39,869 nt of DNA from a virus. Below are positions 23,290 to 31,860 of this stretch, piece after piece (within the stretch, counting starts at the first letter, position 1; each line of letters begins with the position of its first letter). The DNA is taken from positions 1-39,869 of the IMG/VR virus record IMGVR_UViG_3300025286_000041; one strand, written 5' to 3'. The notes beneath the pieces were generated by a model. That model did not search any database. It saw only the letters and a program-made list of their open reading frames with translations, and was not told the origin of the DNA. The position numbers were made by a program, and so were the translations under genes.

Positions 23290-23694
23290 TTATACATCTG
23301 GGTGCTGTGCCCGTTTATGGAAAGTCAGCTTGGAAGATACTCCTGCGCTGTTCTTGGCCTCTGCCTCAAAGCCACAAGCATCACAGAACCCTTTAGCCGT
23401 TGTCGGCTCCATGCTCTTCCAGTCAGTCTCTCTACACCACCGACACTCACACCCTTCATTGGGCTTCCATGTGAACAAACCTATCTGAGCCTTCCGCTTA
23501 ATGTAATCAGGATTACCGGGAACATTAGATACTGATGTACCCACTGTATCCTGTAAGGCACCATCCACATTATATGAAGGAGTGTGTCGGTACAGGGTAG
23601 TCTTGGGTTGCCATTCGTCTATATACGACATGGAATAGCCCAGACCTGCCAGTTCCTGTTTCAGCTTATTTCGCTCAGTTATGTTCGTTACCAC
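23290..23694 (-). CDS. Zinc-ribbon protein next to the capsid gene
   Basis: A 134-residue protein. CECRWCRETDW and then CDACGF make a four-cysteine zinc site (about residues 82-108). The N-terminus has a helix (ERNKLKQELAGLGYSMSYI). It sits directly behind the major capsid gene in the same transcript. The role in the virion or assembly is unknown. Confidence 0.6.
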   Translation of the reverse strand: MVTNITERNKLKQELAGLGYSMSYIDEWQPKTTLYRHTPSYNVDGALQDTVGTSVSNVPGNPDYIKRKAQIGLFTWKPNEGCECRWCRETDWKSMEPTTAKGFCDACGFEAEAKNSAGVSSKLTFHKRAQHPDV

Positions 23695-23703
23695 GTACTA
23701 CTC

Positions 23704-24582
23704 CTAGTTAGCAGTAGACAAAGCAGATATATCAAATTTAACACCTGCGCCACGGGTATCATCAAGTTCAAATACACCGTAGTCAGCAGTCATTACAACT
23801 TCTGTAGCCCTGAGAGAAGCATCTCTCTGTCTCTCTGTCCGTGTATCCACGCTCGTAAGCGTAGCCATAGCGGACTTGTCAGCTATAACTCCAATACCAT
23901 CATTACCACTGTCTTCTGTAATATTACCGTCCTCAAATATAGGGACGTTATTCATGGGCCTCAACCCACTCCAGAAGTTTGAAAGCAAGTCTGCAGACCA
24001 TCCCTCTGGAACAGAGTTAGAACCAGCAGATGCTACAACCGCAGTTTCTTTAGATAGATATGCCACCGCATTAGGATGGTGGAGTATGTAGAGCTGGCTA
24101 CCAAACTTATTGGCCTTGGCATAGGCAATAATGCCCTGCAGGTTAGAGGCTTTCATGTATGTTGGCCCCGTACCACCAAGAAGAGTGCCCTCATTAAGGT
24201 TCGTATAGAGAGCAAGAATATCTCCGTCTTTCTTTCGTGCCATGCCATCACCAAGCTGTCTTCCAATTATGGAGAACACATTAGGTGCGGACTGCCTGAC
24301 GAGCTTGTCAGTCAATATGACCTTCGCACCAACTTCTGCTGCGGTAAGGTCAACGGTTGTCATCCCGATTTCTTCCTCGTCTACTATGTCCTGACCATCT
24401 ACTAGGTCACTCATCGTCATCGTCCCAACCTTGGGAACGGTTACCTGCTTGGCTCCCTTGGGCAGCTTAAACTGCTCAGTGAGTGCTACGGCAGGAGCAT
24501 TATGCTCTTCTGTGTACCGGGCCGAACTAATGATTATGCGCTGGGCATTTTCAAGATTGCCCGTTGTTGCTGTCTGTGCCAT
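23704..24582 (-). CDS. Major capsid protein (HK97 fold)
   Basis: A 292-residue protein with the features of short HK97-type capsid proteins: an N-terminal helix (ENAQRIIISSARYTEEH), an extended-loop beta region (KGAKQVTVPKVGTMTMSDL), a spine-helix region (LTDKLVRQSAPNVFSIIGRQLGDGMARKKD) and a P-domain followed by a beta-rich end (RATEVVMTADYGVFELDD). Ribosome site AAGGAGGTC. It follows the scaffold gene, as in many podoviruses. No protease is seen, so assembly probably uses the separate scaffold without prohead cleavage. Confidence 0.85.
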   Translation of the reverse strand: MAQTATTGNLENAQRIIISSARYTEEHNAPAVALTEQFKLPKGAKQVTVPKVGTMTMSDLVDGQDIVDEEEIGMTTVDLTAAEVGAKVILTDKLVRQSAPNVFSIIGRQLGDGMARKKDGDILALYTNLNEGTLLGGTGPTYMKASNLQGIIAYAKANKFGSQLYILHHPNAVAYLSKETAVVASAGSNSVPEGWSADLLSNFWSGLRPMNNVPIFEDGNITEDSGNDGIGVIADKSAMATLTSVDTRTERQRDASLRATEVVMTADYGVFELDDTRGAGVKFDISALSTAN

Positions 24583-24607
24583 GACAGACCTCCTTAATTA
24601 CTTGGGT

Positions 24608-25393
24608 TTATCCTAGCCCAGCAGCCCTTCGTGCTGCTGATTGTGCTTGAGCAGACCTGTCACCTTGATTGTATCTCTCAAGCCATCTATCCTCATCGGT
24701 GGAAGCAGCCGGAGAACTTTGACTATCGTCAAAACTCTGCGACGGAACTCGTTCAGCCTTCAGCGTAGCGAGTTCATTTTCAAGGTCTCTTCGAGCCTTG
24801 ATGTCTTTTGCAGCGTCTTCCATGCTCTGAGGGTTATCATACTGCTTTAATCTGGCAAGGTCAGTCATCTTCAGGTCGTATTTCGTAGCGAAATGTTCCG
24901 CTGCGTTAGACTGACCCTGAATGTACTGTAACTCTTGCTGGTGATTCTGTTGTGTCTGAAACGCCTGATTCTGCTGTGCCATCCAAGATTGCGTCATCTG
25001 CTGCGCTTGGTCTGGTAAGTAGCCCTGTTGTTCCAGATTATGCTGTACCTGTGCAGCCTGTTGCTGCCACTGTGCCTGCAACTGACCCTGCTGGTACTGC
25101 TGGTTCTGTTGCTCTACCGTTTGTAACCTTCTCTGCAGCTCATCCATATCAGGGGATGGCTCTGGAGCAGGCTCCTGTACGGGAGGAGCTTCGGCAACAG
25201 GAGCAACAGGTGTATCAGAAGCCTCTGCTGGTGTATCAGGAGCCTCAGATACAGGAGTATCTACATCAGGTGATGTATCAGTATCCTCAAAGGTATTAAC
25301 CCCTTCAAATTCAGAGGTGATATCCGTAGTTGAATCACCCGTTTCCGGGGCTGGTGCCTGTGTTGTATCTGGTTGTTCTGCCTGATTAACCAT
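24608..25393 (-). CDS. Scaffold protein
   Basis: A 261-residue protein. The first 90 residues are acidic and Pro/Thr/Ala-rich. The middle is extremely Gln-rich coiled coil (QTVEQQNQQYQQGQLQAQWQ). The C-terminus is charged and helical with a basic end (RRAAGLG), as expected for docking to the capsid protein. It lies directly before the major capsid gene and behind a candidate promoter. This order, acidity and lack of tertiary-fold signals are typical of scaffolds. Confidence 0.8.
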   Translation of the reverse strand: MVNQAEQPDTTQAPAPETGDSTTDITSEFEGVNTFEDTDTSPDVDTPVSEAPDTPAEASDTPVAPVAEAPPVQEPAPEPSPDMDELQRRLQTVEQQNQQYQQGQLQAQWQQQAAQVQHNLEQQGYLPDQAQQMTQSWMAQQNQAFQTQQNHQQELQYIQGQSNAAEHFATKYDLKMTDLARLKQYDNPQSMEDAAKDIKARRDLENELATLKAERVPSQSFDDSQSSPAASTDEDRWLERYNQGDRSAQAQSAARRAAGLG

Positions 25394-25407
25394 AATTACC
25401 TCGACTT

Positions 25408-25436
25408 AAAATAACCTTAGTATACCCTACTGTCAA
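25408..25436 (-). promoter_or_regulatory. Candidate promoter for scaffold and capsid genes
   Basis: Read on the - strand: TTGACA (25436-25431), a 17-base spacer, then TATTTT (25413-25408). The -35 box is perfect and the -10 box matches four of six positions. It overlaps the end of the 2017-residue gene and lies 15 bases before the scaffold start. It would raise expression of scaffold and capsid, which are needed in the largest amounts. Confidence 0.5.
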
Positions 25437-28400
25437 CGGGTTCCCGATGGTTGATGTGGCATATATCCACCTTCACCAGTTCGATACATCCTATTATGAT
25501 AACGCTTTCCTATATCAGTTACAGGCTGATAGAAATCTCCGTACCAGAAAACAAGGGCCATATCCAGATAGGGATAACCTTCTGTCTGGGCACTCTGGAT
25601 AACATGCTGTTTTCTTAAATCAGACCTTCTTTTAACAAGGGTTTGAATCTGCCTGTCAGAATCGTACATCTGCTGCTTTCTACCCCTGTCAAAACTAAGG
25701 TACTCGTTCCACTTCTGGGCTATCTGGGGCATGGTTTGCGTTGCATTAGGTGCCAGCTGGTTAATGTCTCTTCCTATGTCCCAGTATGGCCCCATTAATG
25801 CTCTGGACTCGTCGTATGCTTTTTCCCGTGGAGTATCGTTAGCACTTAAGGCACGCATAAAATCGGCATGGGTTGTATCTCTGGCAGCTTCAGAAGATAC
25901 CCGTATATTTTCTACGTACTCTCTTCTTGCCTCAAAGAAATTACTCCATTCTATATTGTCAGGGTCATCGCTTACGGGTTCGATAGCGTAGTACCCGGCA
26001 AGCAGTAAATCCACACCTACCCTCATATCCTCCATCTTGCCTGCTGCGGTATAAAGAGAATCGTAATACGCATCTCTTACTTCAGGTGACTGATTCTGTA
26101 TTGACCGATGGTAAATCTTTGATATGGCTAGCTCTGCGCCTTCAAACTTAGCCCATTTTTCTGACTTCTTTGCACGCCATTCACTAGGAGATAAAACATT
26201 TGTCCTAGCTCCCCTTGTCCAGTTCTCCAGCTTGTTATCGTTCTCTACCTGTTCTATGGTAAGAGCTTGTCTTACACGACTGGTAGTCCTTCCTGCATTT
26301 CTTACATCTTCTTCAGATACCTGACCACCAAAGAGCCGTTCAGTCTCTGCACGTGCTGTCTCACGTAATCCTCCCCCTCTGGCAGGGGCAAAGGAATTAA
26401 GCATCGCATCCCAGAAAGGAATCTCCTTACGGGGCATACGTAACTCACGGTCAAACTCTTCGTATTCTTCTTCTGTTAAAGCAGTACGAAACTCATTACG
26501 GGATACCCTGTCCATCTCACGATAGTCAGCAACCTTCTGTTCCATCGGACGGTCATTGAGTTTCCAGAGGTCATCTATAATGTGCATCACAGAATCGGCA
26601 CCAGAGGTTACCAGACGACCAGCCCCACCAAAGAAACTCTCATATAGATGGTTAACCCTCTGAGGACTTCCTATTATATTGTCCACAAACTCCGGCATAG
26701 GTATATTTTCTGAAGCATACTCTCCCAGCCCTGCCATCCTACGTGCAGTTTCTGATGTAGTCGGAATATACTGCTCTTCAAGTTCCCTGCCTTCTAAATC
26801 AGGGTCTACGATAGGTGCCCGTCTCCATGTGTCATATCCAAATATCTCTTCACCAAAAGATTTAAGTATTTCTGGTGATGGAATATCACTGATAGGAGAT
26901 GTGCTTTTGAACACTTCTATAGCCAACTGTTCTTTATCAAAAGGAACCTCTTCATCTGTAATCTCATCCAGTAAAGTTATATTCTGCATTAACATATTCC
27001 ATTCCCGTAACTTATGAGGAATGACTATGTATCTTGGAGTAGGACGATTTGTTCGTGGGTCTAATATGTAGTCTCCATTCTCATCCCTTTCTGCATGAAG
27101 CATAAAAATCATGGCGTTATACCTGATGTACTTTGGGACATCATAGAAAAGAGGAATATCGTTATACTTCTCACGCTTATTCCAGTGATTTAATATGGTC
27201 CAGTAAGTCATCATCCCCATAGATATGCGGAATGCAGCAGCCATAGGTCCACCAGTAGCCACATCCATGTATTTAGATGTAACGCCCTTCGGTGTACCTC
27301 TTATTCCTTCGGGAAGCCACCGACTGCTAGGTACATAGTTTTTAACCTGCTCACTTATCGAACCCCATTCAAACTGTGGGCCACCACGTACTGGATTACG
27401 GACAGGCCGTATCTCTGGATGTAGATTAATCCCTAAAGCTCGCCACGGTAACTTGAAACCTTCCGCAGCAGCATTTAGAAATAAGAAATAGTTATTAAAA
27501 TACCTAACTTGGTCACCGCCACGACCAAAGTTAATCGTTGCCTCTATACCATTATGTGCTGAATGTCTTCCTTCGGAAGAATCAGCAAGCCCAAACCCAC
27601 GTGACTGTGGATTGTCGATAACACTGCCATCCACATCAAATCGTGGCACCCAGCTATCCAGCATTTCCCTCTGGAAATCCTCACGGGACAGATTCATTAA
27701 CCTATCGTATTCCTGTTTTCCTATCAGCTTCTTAAGGGATTTCTCAAATACCTTTAATCGTGGAGCCTGCTCGATAGCCTCACCAGTAGCAGGTATTGCA
27801 CGCCTTAACTTACGTCCAAAGTTACGGATAGTTCCATCTCTCACACTATCCCGTAATGCTTTATCTAGTTTCTTTCCTGTCGGGTCATCAATAACACGGG
27901 CATTATCAACATGACCTGCTTCCTGTAGTTCTCTCTGTATACGTTTATATGCAGCATTAACCTCAAAATACCGAGCCTGATAGCCACCCATGTACTGGGA
28001 CATCTCTGCAAGTCTGTCTTCACCATTGATAGCAGCTTTATACAGACTCTGGATAATACGTATTATGCTTCTGTGTGGACCTATACCAGCACGAAGCATC
28101 ACGGTATAGGAGTCTATAAGGGCATTTCTGGTAAAGAAGAGAGGGTTATACGTGGTATGAACAGAACGAAAATACCCGTTTGTTGCTGCAAATATCTTAT
28201 GTGCCTCAGTTACTCCACGTGTGGAAAGTCCTGAACGTCCGTTAACAGCATCCCAGAGCCACTTGGGAACCGGGCCACCATCGGCAGCTCCGTAGACCAT
28301 TCTTTCTCCACCCTCGTAGAAGGAGAAGTATCCTGACGCTGCCTCTTCGTTATACGGGATTGCCTTTCTTATGAACTTATCGCTTAAATCTTTAAGGCCA

Positions 28401-31400
28401 ATCTCTTCTGCTATTCCCATACGTACCACGTTCTTGGTCACATCGTTACGGGTAATACGTAGTTCTGTCTGTATGAGCTTACGCAGCATCGTGTCACCAA
28501 GAGGTGGTAACGCTCCCATTACCTCAGGGTTCTCACTGTAGGCATATATTCCGTCAGATTCCACGCTGAATCTATTAGTACTGGATAACCCTCTTGCCTC
28601 TGCATCGGCAAATTCGATGTACTCGATAGGGTTATACCACGGATACTTGGCCTTTAACTCATCATGAACCTTTGGACTGATAATACCTTCATCACGAAGA
28701 CGCATACGCATCTCCGAGTAAAGGTCACGTGCCTTCTCTGCTCCCTCAACAAGAGCGTCGTACTGCTCTTTAGTGTACTCAGCTCTTAACTCGTCATCCC
28801 ATTTAAGAAGATTCTCAGATGATGTTCTCTCTCCAGTAACCGGGTCAATAATATCTGGTAATTTCTTCTTCTGTAGCCTTGCACCTTCCTCGATAAAAGG
28901 CCAGTGTTTAAACTGCAGATATCTTTCTATATGTGCCTGAGTAACACCCTTTGCGAGTATAGGTTCTATATCGTACCTGATGAAGTTTGTATATCTCGCT
29001 GCTCCACGTAACGGCGCACCAGCAGATAAAACAATTCCAGAAATCACATCCTCTTTACTGCCAGCACGGAATATGGCACCGGGATGCTTGGAACGGAAAT
29101 AGTTATCCTGCAGAAGCCGTAACCCGAAAGTGGAATCCCACCATGAAAACATCATCTTGACGTAGGTATCAGCAGAAAACGGGAATCTGTCCTTTATGTT
29201 TCGTGCTATTACATTGGGAGCATCCATTCCAGACTTTGTAGTATTGGTCTGTGGAATACCTGATGCAGCTCCTTCTTCAATAGCAGCGTGACCAGCATCA
29301 CCAAGCTCACGACGACGCTCAATAAAAGAACTGGGTTGAAACTCCTGAACCGATGGCACCGCTGCCTCGGTGGGGCCAACACCAGTGATTGCTGCTTCCG
29401 CTGCACGTGTTGGAGGAATAGCCCTTGCTATCTGTGTTCCCGGTGGTGGCTCTGCTGCACGTACAGGTGGCTCTATTGATTCCGCAACACGTGTCAGAAG
29501 TTGCTCATCTGTTAACGGGGCAGGGTCTATTTCCTGAACCAGACGAGATATCAGTGCCTCATCATTAAGTCGTGCCGGGTCTATCTCGGCAACAACTCTT
29601 TCTATAAGCTCTTCATTCTCTCTTATTCTGGTAGCCTCTATATCTCCAGCAATACGTGTAACTAATTCCTCATCAGTTAAACGAGCTTCAGGGGCTGCTG
29701 CTGCAGGTATCGGTTCTAGTCCACGTTGTAATACGTTGAGATTGTCTGTTAATTGTCTTCTGTTGTTACCTTCAGCGACTATTGAAACTTTTGATATTGG
29801 AATAGGATTAGAAGTTACTGCTGACACTTCCTGTGTACCATCAGCAGCAGTTGATGCGTATCTAGCTGTCCAACCATCAGCATCCGAATAATCAATTGCA
29901 ACTAGAACAGCAGGTCTAGAGGGGTCATCTATAAATTGAAGTCTAGGTTCGCCAGCAGCATATATTCTTCTATCCCCTCCGGGTGCTGCTTCAAGTACCC
30001 CTCGCTCTACAGCATCATCATATTGTTGTCTATCCATAGCTCTATATAAAACTTCGGGAGCATTACCTTCAGGAGTTCTAGGTACAACATTTCCGTCAGC
30101 AAATCCTTCTACTAGTCTTGTAGTAGGAACTGGTACCTCTGTCACTGCTGCTGTAGGTACAGGGGCAGGCTCAGGAGGAGTAAATGGTATTACTTCACCT
30201 TCTGGCACATCTCCTCCCATGATTGCACGGCGTGCAGTTACAGGTTCTGGTGTCACACGTACGTCTGGTTCGGCAAGTACCTCAGCTGCCACGTCACCTA
30301 CCTCTCTTACACGAACCCTGTCAGGAACTATAGCATTGGGATTCAATGCAGCACGGCCGTCCTGAATCCTGAACTGACTGCGTATCCCTGTAAATCTATG
30401 GAATACGTTATTCGATAGCCCTACTGCCTGAGCCGGGGTAAAGGTCTGTGTCTCTCCACCTACCTCAAGACCGTCAATCATATCGTTAGCAAGTTTAAGT
30501 ATTCTTCCTGATAAAACAGATACCTGTCTTCTGTTTAATACTGGAGTAGATAACAATGCGCTTCTGGCACCACGGCCAGCTGCCCCGACTAACTGAAATG
30601 GTGCCTTGATAGTTGCAGCAAGAGCCTGTTCCATACGGGCAATTGGAGTTAATGCAAGCTCAGTAGCTCGTAGTGCGCCACGGGCTACAGGAGCAGCCCT
30701 TCCAAGCCTGCCTGTAGTACTGAGTCCCTGACCTGTACGTGCAGCACGGGATAATCCCTGTACTGCCCGTGCTTCTGGCAGGGCAAACCAAGGAAGCTCT
30801 TCTAGGGTTCCAAGAACACCGGGAGGCAGCTTGTATAAGTCTTGGCTTATCTCTCTACGCTCACGCTGGGTAGCTGGTATTCCTGTTTCTACCTCTTTGC
30901 GTGCTGCTTCTTCAGAGATACGCTGCTCTCGTACAGTATCGGTACGGGGCAATATAGGTTTGTCTGTCCATTCTGCCAGAGGAGCTGCAAAAGCACGGAT
31001 TATAGGATTATCCAGTATCGGATTAGCCCTTATTCCCCTGCGTCCAGAGATACCCGGAAATTCAGGGTCTACGTACTGCTCAAAAGCATCCCAGTTGAGA
31101 CCAGTTCCGGTATCTTCCCGTCTAACGGGGATAGTTCGTGCTATCTCCCCGGCAAATGGCTTTGCAACACCCTCATGTACGTCCCCTACCTTAGATAGTG
31201 CCCACTCGACAGGTGGTAATGAGGCTATCTGACCAAGTTCTGTGCCCAGTCCGGGGAAAAACTTGGATTCAGGGTCTCTGTCCCATAGATACTTCTTCCA
31301 TACGGACGGGTCTTGTGGAGCCTGTGGCTGGGGTACGGGAACAGGAGGAGGAGCAGAAGGCTGTTGTGGTTGCTGGGCAAACTGCATCCGCTCTTGGGCA

Positions 31401-31486
31401 AGTTGCTCAAGTTCACGGCGTTCCCTGTCCCTGCGTTGCATCAGGGTTTCAGGTTCACCCCACTGGTGCCACCAAGCGTGAGGCAT
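25433..31486 (-). CDS. Giant presumed internal virion/ejection protein
   Basis: A 2017-residue protein of mosaic type. It contains a Gln/Pro-rich N-terminus, an Ala/Arg-rich helical region, a segment near residues 480-575 (VLYRAMDRQQYDDAVERG, then PISKVSIVAEG) that resembles an ADP-ribosyltransferase-like fold, four tandem 20-odd-residue repeats near 600-670, a motif NPLFFTRNALIDSY (about 1115) like that in large polyvalent phage proteins, and a long helical C-terminus. Single giant proteins of podoviruses usually sit inside the head and enter the host with the DNA. It starts at a TAATG overlap. The virion role is inferred; the domains are tentative. Confidence 0.6.
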   Translation of the reverse strand: MPHAWWHQWGEPETLMQRRDRERRELEQLAQERMQFAQQPQQPSAPPPVPVPQPQAPQDPSVWKKYLWDRDPESKFFPGLGTELGQIASLPPVEWALSKVGDVHEGVAKPFAGEIARTIPVRREDTGTGLNWDAFEQYVDPEFPGISGRRGIRANPILDNPIIRAFAAPLAEWTDKPILPRTDTVREQRISEEAARKEVETGIPATQRERREISQDLYKLPPGVLGTLEELPWFALPEARAVQGLSRAARTGQGLSTTGRLGRAAPVARGALRATELALTPIARMEQALAATIKAPFQLVGAAGRGARSALLSTPVLNRRQVSVLSGRILKLANDMIDGLEVGGETQTFTPAQAVGLSNNVFHRFTGIRSQFRIQDGRAALNPNAIVPDRVRVREVGDVAAEVLAEPDVRVTPEPVTARRAIMGGDVPEGEVIPFTPPEPAPVPTAAVTEVPVPTTRLVEGFADGNVVPRTPEGNAPEVLYRAMDRQQYDDAVERGVLEAAPGGDRRIYAAGEPRLQFIDDPSRPAVLVAIDYSDADGWTARYASTAADGTQEVSAVTSNPIPISKVSIVAEGNNRRQLTDNLNVLQRGLEPIPAAAAPEARLTDEELVTRIAGDIEATRIRENEELIERVVAEIDPARLNDEALISRLVQEIDPAPLTDEQLLTRVAESIEPPVRAAEPPPGTQIARAIPPTRAAEAAITGVGPTEAAVPSVQEFQPSSFIERRRELGDAGHAAIEEGAASGIPQTNTTKSGMDAPNVIARNIKDRFPFSADTYVKMMFSWWDSTFGLRLLQDNYFRSKHPGAIFRAGSKEDVISGIVLSAGAPLRGAARYTNFIRYDIEPILAKGVTQAHIERYLQFKHWPFIEEGARLQKKKLPDIIDPVTGERTSSENLLKWDDELRAEYTKEQYDALVEGAEKARDLYSEMRMRLRDEGIISPKVHDELKAKYPWYNPIEYIEFADAEARGLSSTNRFSVESDGIYAYSENPEVMGALPPLGDTMLRKLIQTELRITRNDVTKNVVRMGIAEEIGLKDLSDKFIRKAIPYNEEAASGYFSFYEGGERMVYGAADGGPVPKWLWDAVNGRSGLSTRGVTEAHKIFAATNGYFRSVHTTYNPLFFTRNALIDSYTVMLRAGIGPHRSIIRIIQSLYKAAINGEDRLAEMSQYMGGYQARYFEVNAAYKRIQRELQEAGHVDNARVIDDPTGKKLDKALRDSVRDGTIRNFGRKLRRAIPATGEAIEQAPRLKVFEKSLKKLIGKQEYDRLMNLSREDFQREMLDSWVPRFDVDGSVIDNPQSRGFGLADSSEGRHSAHNGIEATINFGRGGDQVRYFNNYFLFLNAAAEGFKLPWRALGINLHPEIRPVRNPVRGGPQFEWGSISEQVKNYVPSSRWLPEGIRGTPKGVTSKYMDVATGGPMAAAFRISMGMMTYWTILNHWNKREKYNDIPLFYDVPKYIRYNAMIFMLHAERDENGDYILDPRTNRPTPRYIVIPHKLREWNMLMQNITLLDEITDEEVPFDKEQLAIEVFKSTSPISDIPSPEILKSFGEEIFGYDTWRRAPIVDPDLEGRELEEQYIPTTSETARRMAGLGEYASENIPMPEFVDNIIGSPQRVNHLYESFFGGAGRLVTSGADSVMHIIDDLWKLNDRPMEQKVADYREMDRVSRNEFRTALTEEEYEEFDRELRMPRKEIPFWDAMLNSFAPARGGGLRETARAETERLFGGQVSEEDVRNAGRTTSRVRQALTIEQVENDNKLENWTRGARTNVLSPSEWRAKKSEKWAKFEGAELAISKIYHRSIQNQSPEVRDAYYDSLYTAAGKMEDMRVGVDLLLAGYYAIEPVSDDPDNIEWSNFFEARREYVENIRVSSEAARDTTHADFMRALSANDTPREKAYDESRALMGPYWDIGRDINQLAPNATQTMPQIAQKWNEYLSFDRGRKQQMYDSDRQIQTLVKRRSDLRKQHVIQSAQTEGYPYLDMALVFWYGDFYQPVTDIGKRYHNRMYRTGEGGYMPHQPSGTR
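29470..29690 (-). repeat. Fourfold helical repeat in giant protein gene
   Basis: Four units of about 22-23 residues share the pattern LTDEELVTRIAGDIE, the others reading ENEELIERVVAEID, LNDEALISRLVQEID and LTDEQLLTRVAESIE. Each looks like one amphipathic helix with a Pro/Arg turn. The array follows the ADP-ribosyltransferase-like segment and may act as a spacer or binding rod. Confidence 0.65.
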
Positions 31487-31851
31487 TAATAGAGGAGGAA
31501 CCTAGTACTAGGAGAGAACTGCCTAGTTGATACCCCTCTCTGCTGTGGTGTCCGGGCTGCGTATCTATGTGTATACGGATTCTCTGTAGCAGCCTGTTCG
31601 AGATAATCTGTAAAGCTGGTCATCTTGGAGGGGTCAGTTCTATCTTGAAGCTCCTGTCCTTTTACTCCGAGAAACCTGTTATAGACATCTGAGAACTGTC
31701 CACCATAATAGTCTCTGGCTCTCTGCTGCATAGGTCTTGTACCGCCAAACTGCTGTCTGCCAAGCATACCCATGTATGCAGTCTGAGGCTCCATCTCCAG
31801 TTGGGTCTGGAAATAGTCGTCAAATGAAGCTAGGTTTCCATTAGTCGCCAT
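31486..31851 (-). CDS. Hypothetical virion-type protein related to its neighbour
   Basis: A 121-residue protein. FDDYFQTQLEMEPQTAYMGM, RPMQQRARDYYGGQFSDVYNRFLG and FTDYLEQ parallel a stretch in the C-terminal third of the 743-residue protein encoded upstream (FEQWQQWRMAPYGGATLGGM, YQPAYGRFLLG, FRQYLEG). This suggests that one arose by duplication of part of the other. It ends at a TAATG overlap with the giant gene. Function unknown, probably virion-associated. Confidence 0.5.
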   Translation of the reverse strand: MATNGNLASFDDYFQTQLEMEPQTAYMGMLGRQQFGGTRPMQQRARDYYGGQFSDVYNRFLGVKGQELQDRTDPSKMTSFTDYLEQAATENPYTHRYAARTPQQRGVSTRQFSPSTRFLLY

Positions 31852-31860
31852 ATCTATCCT

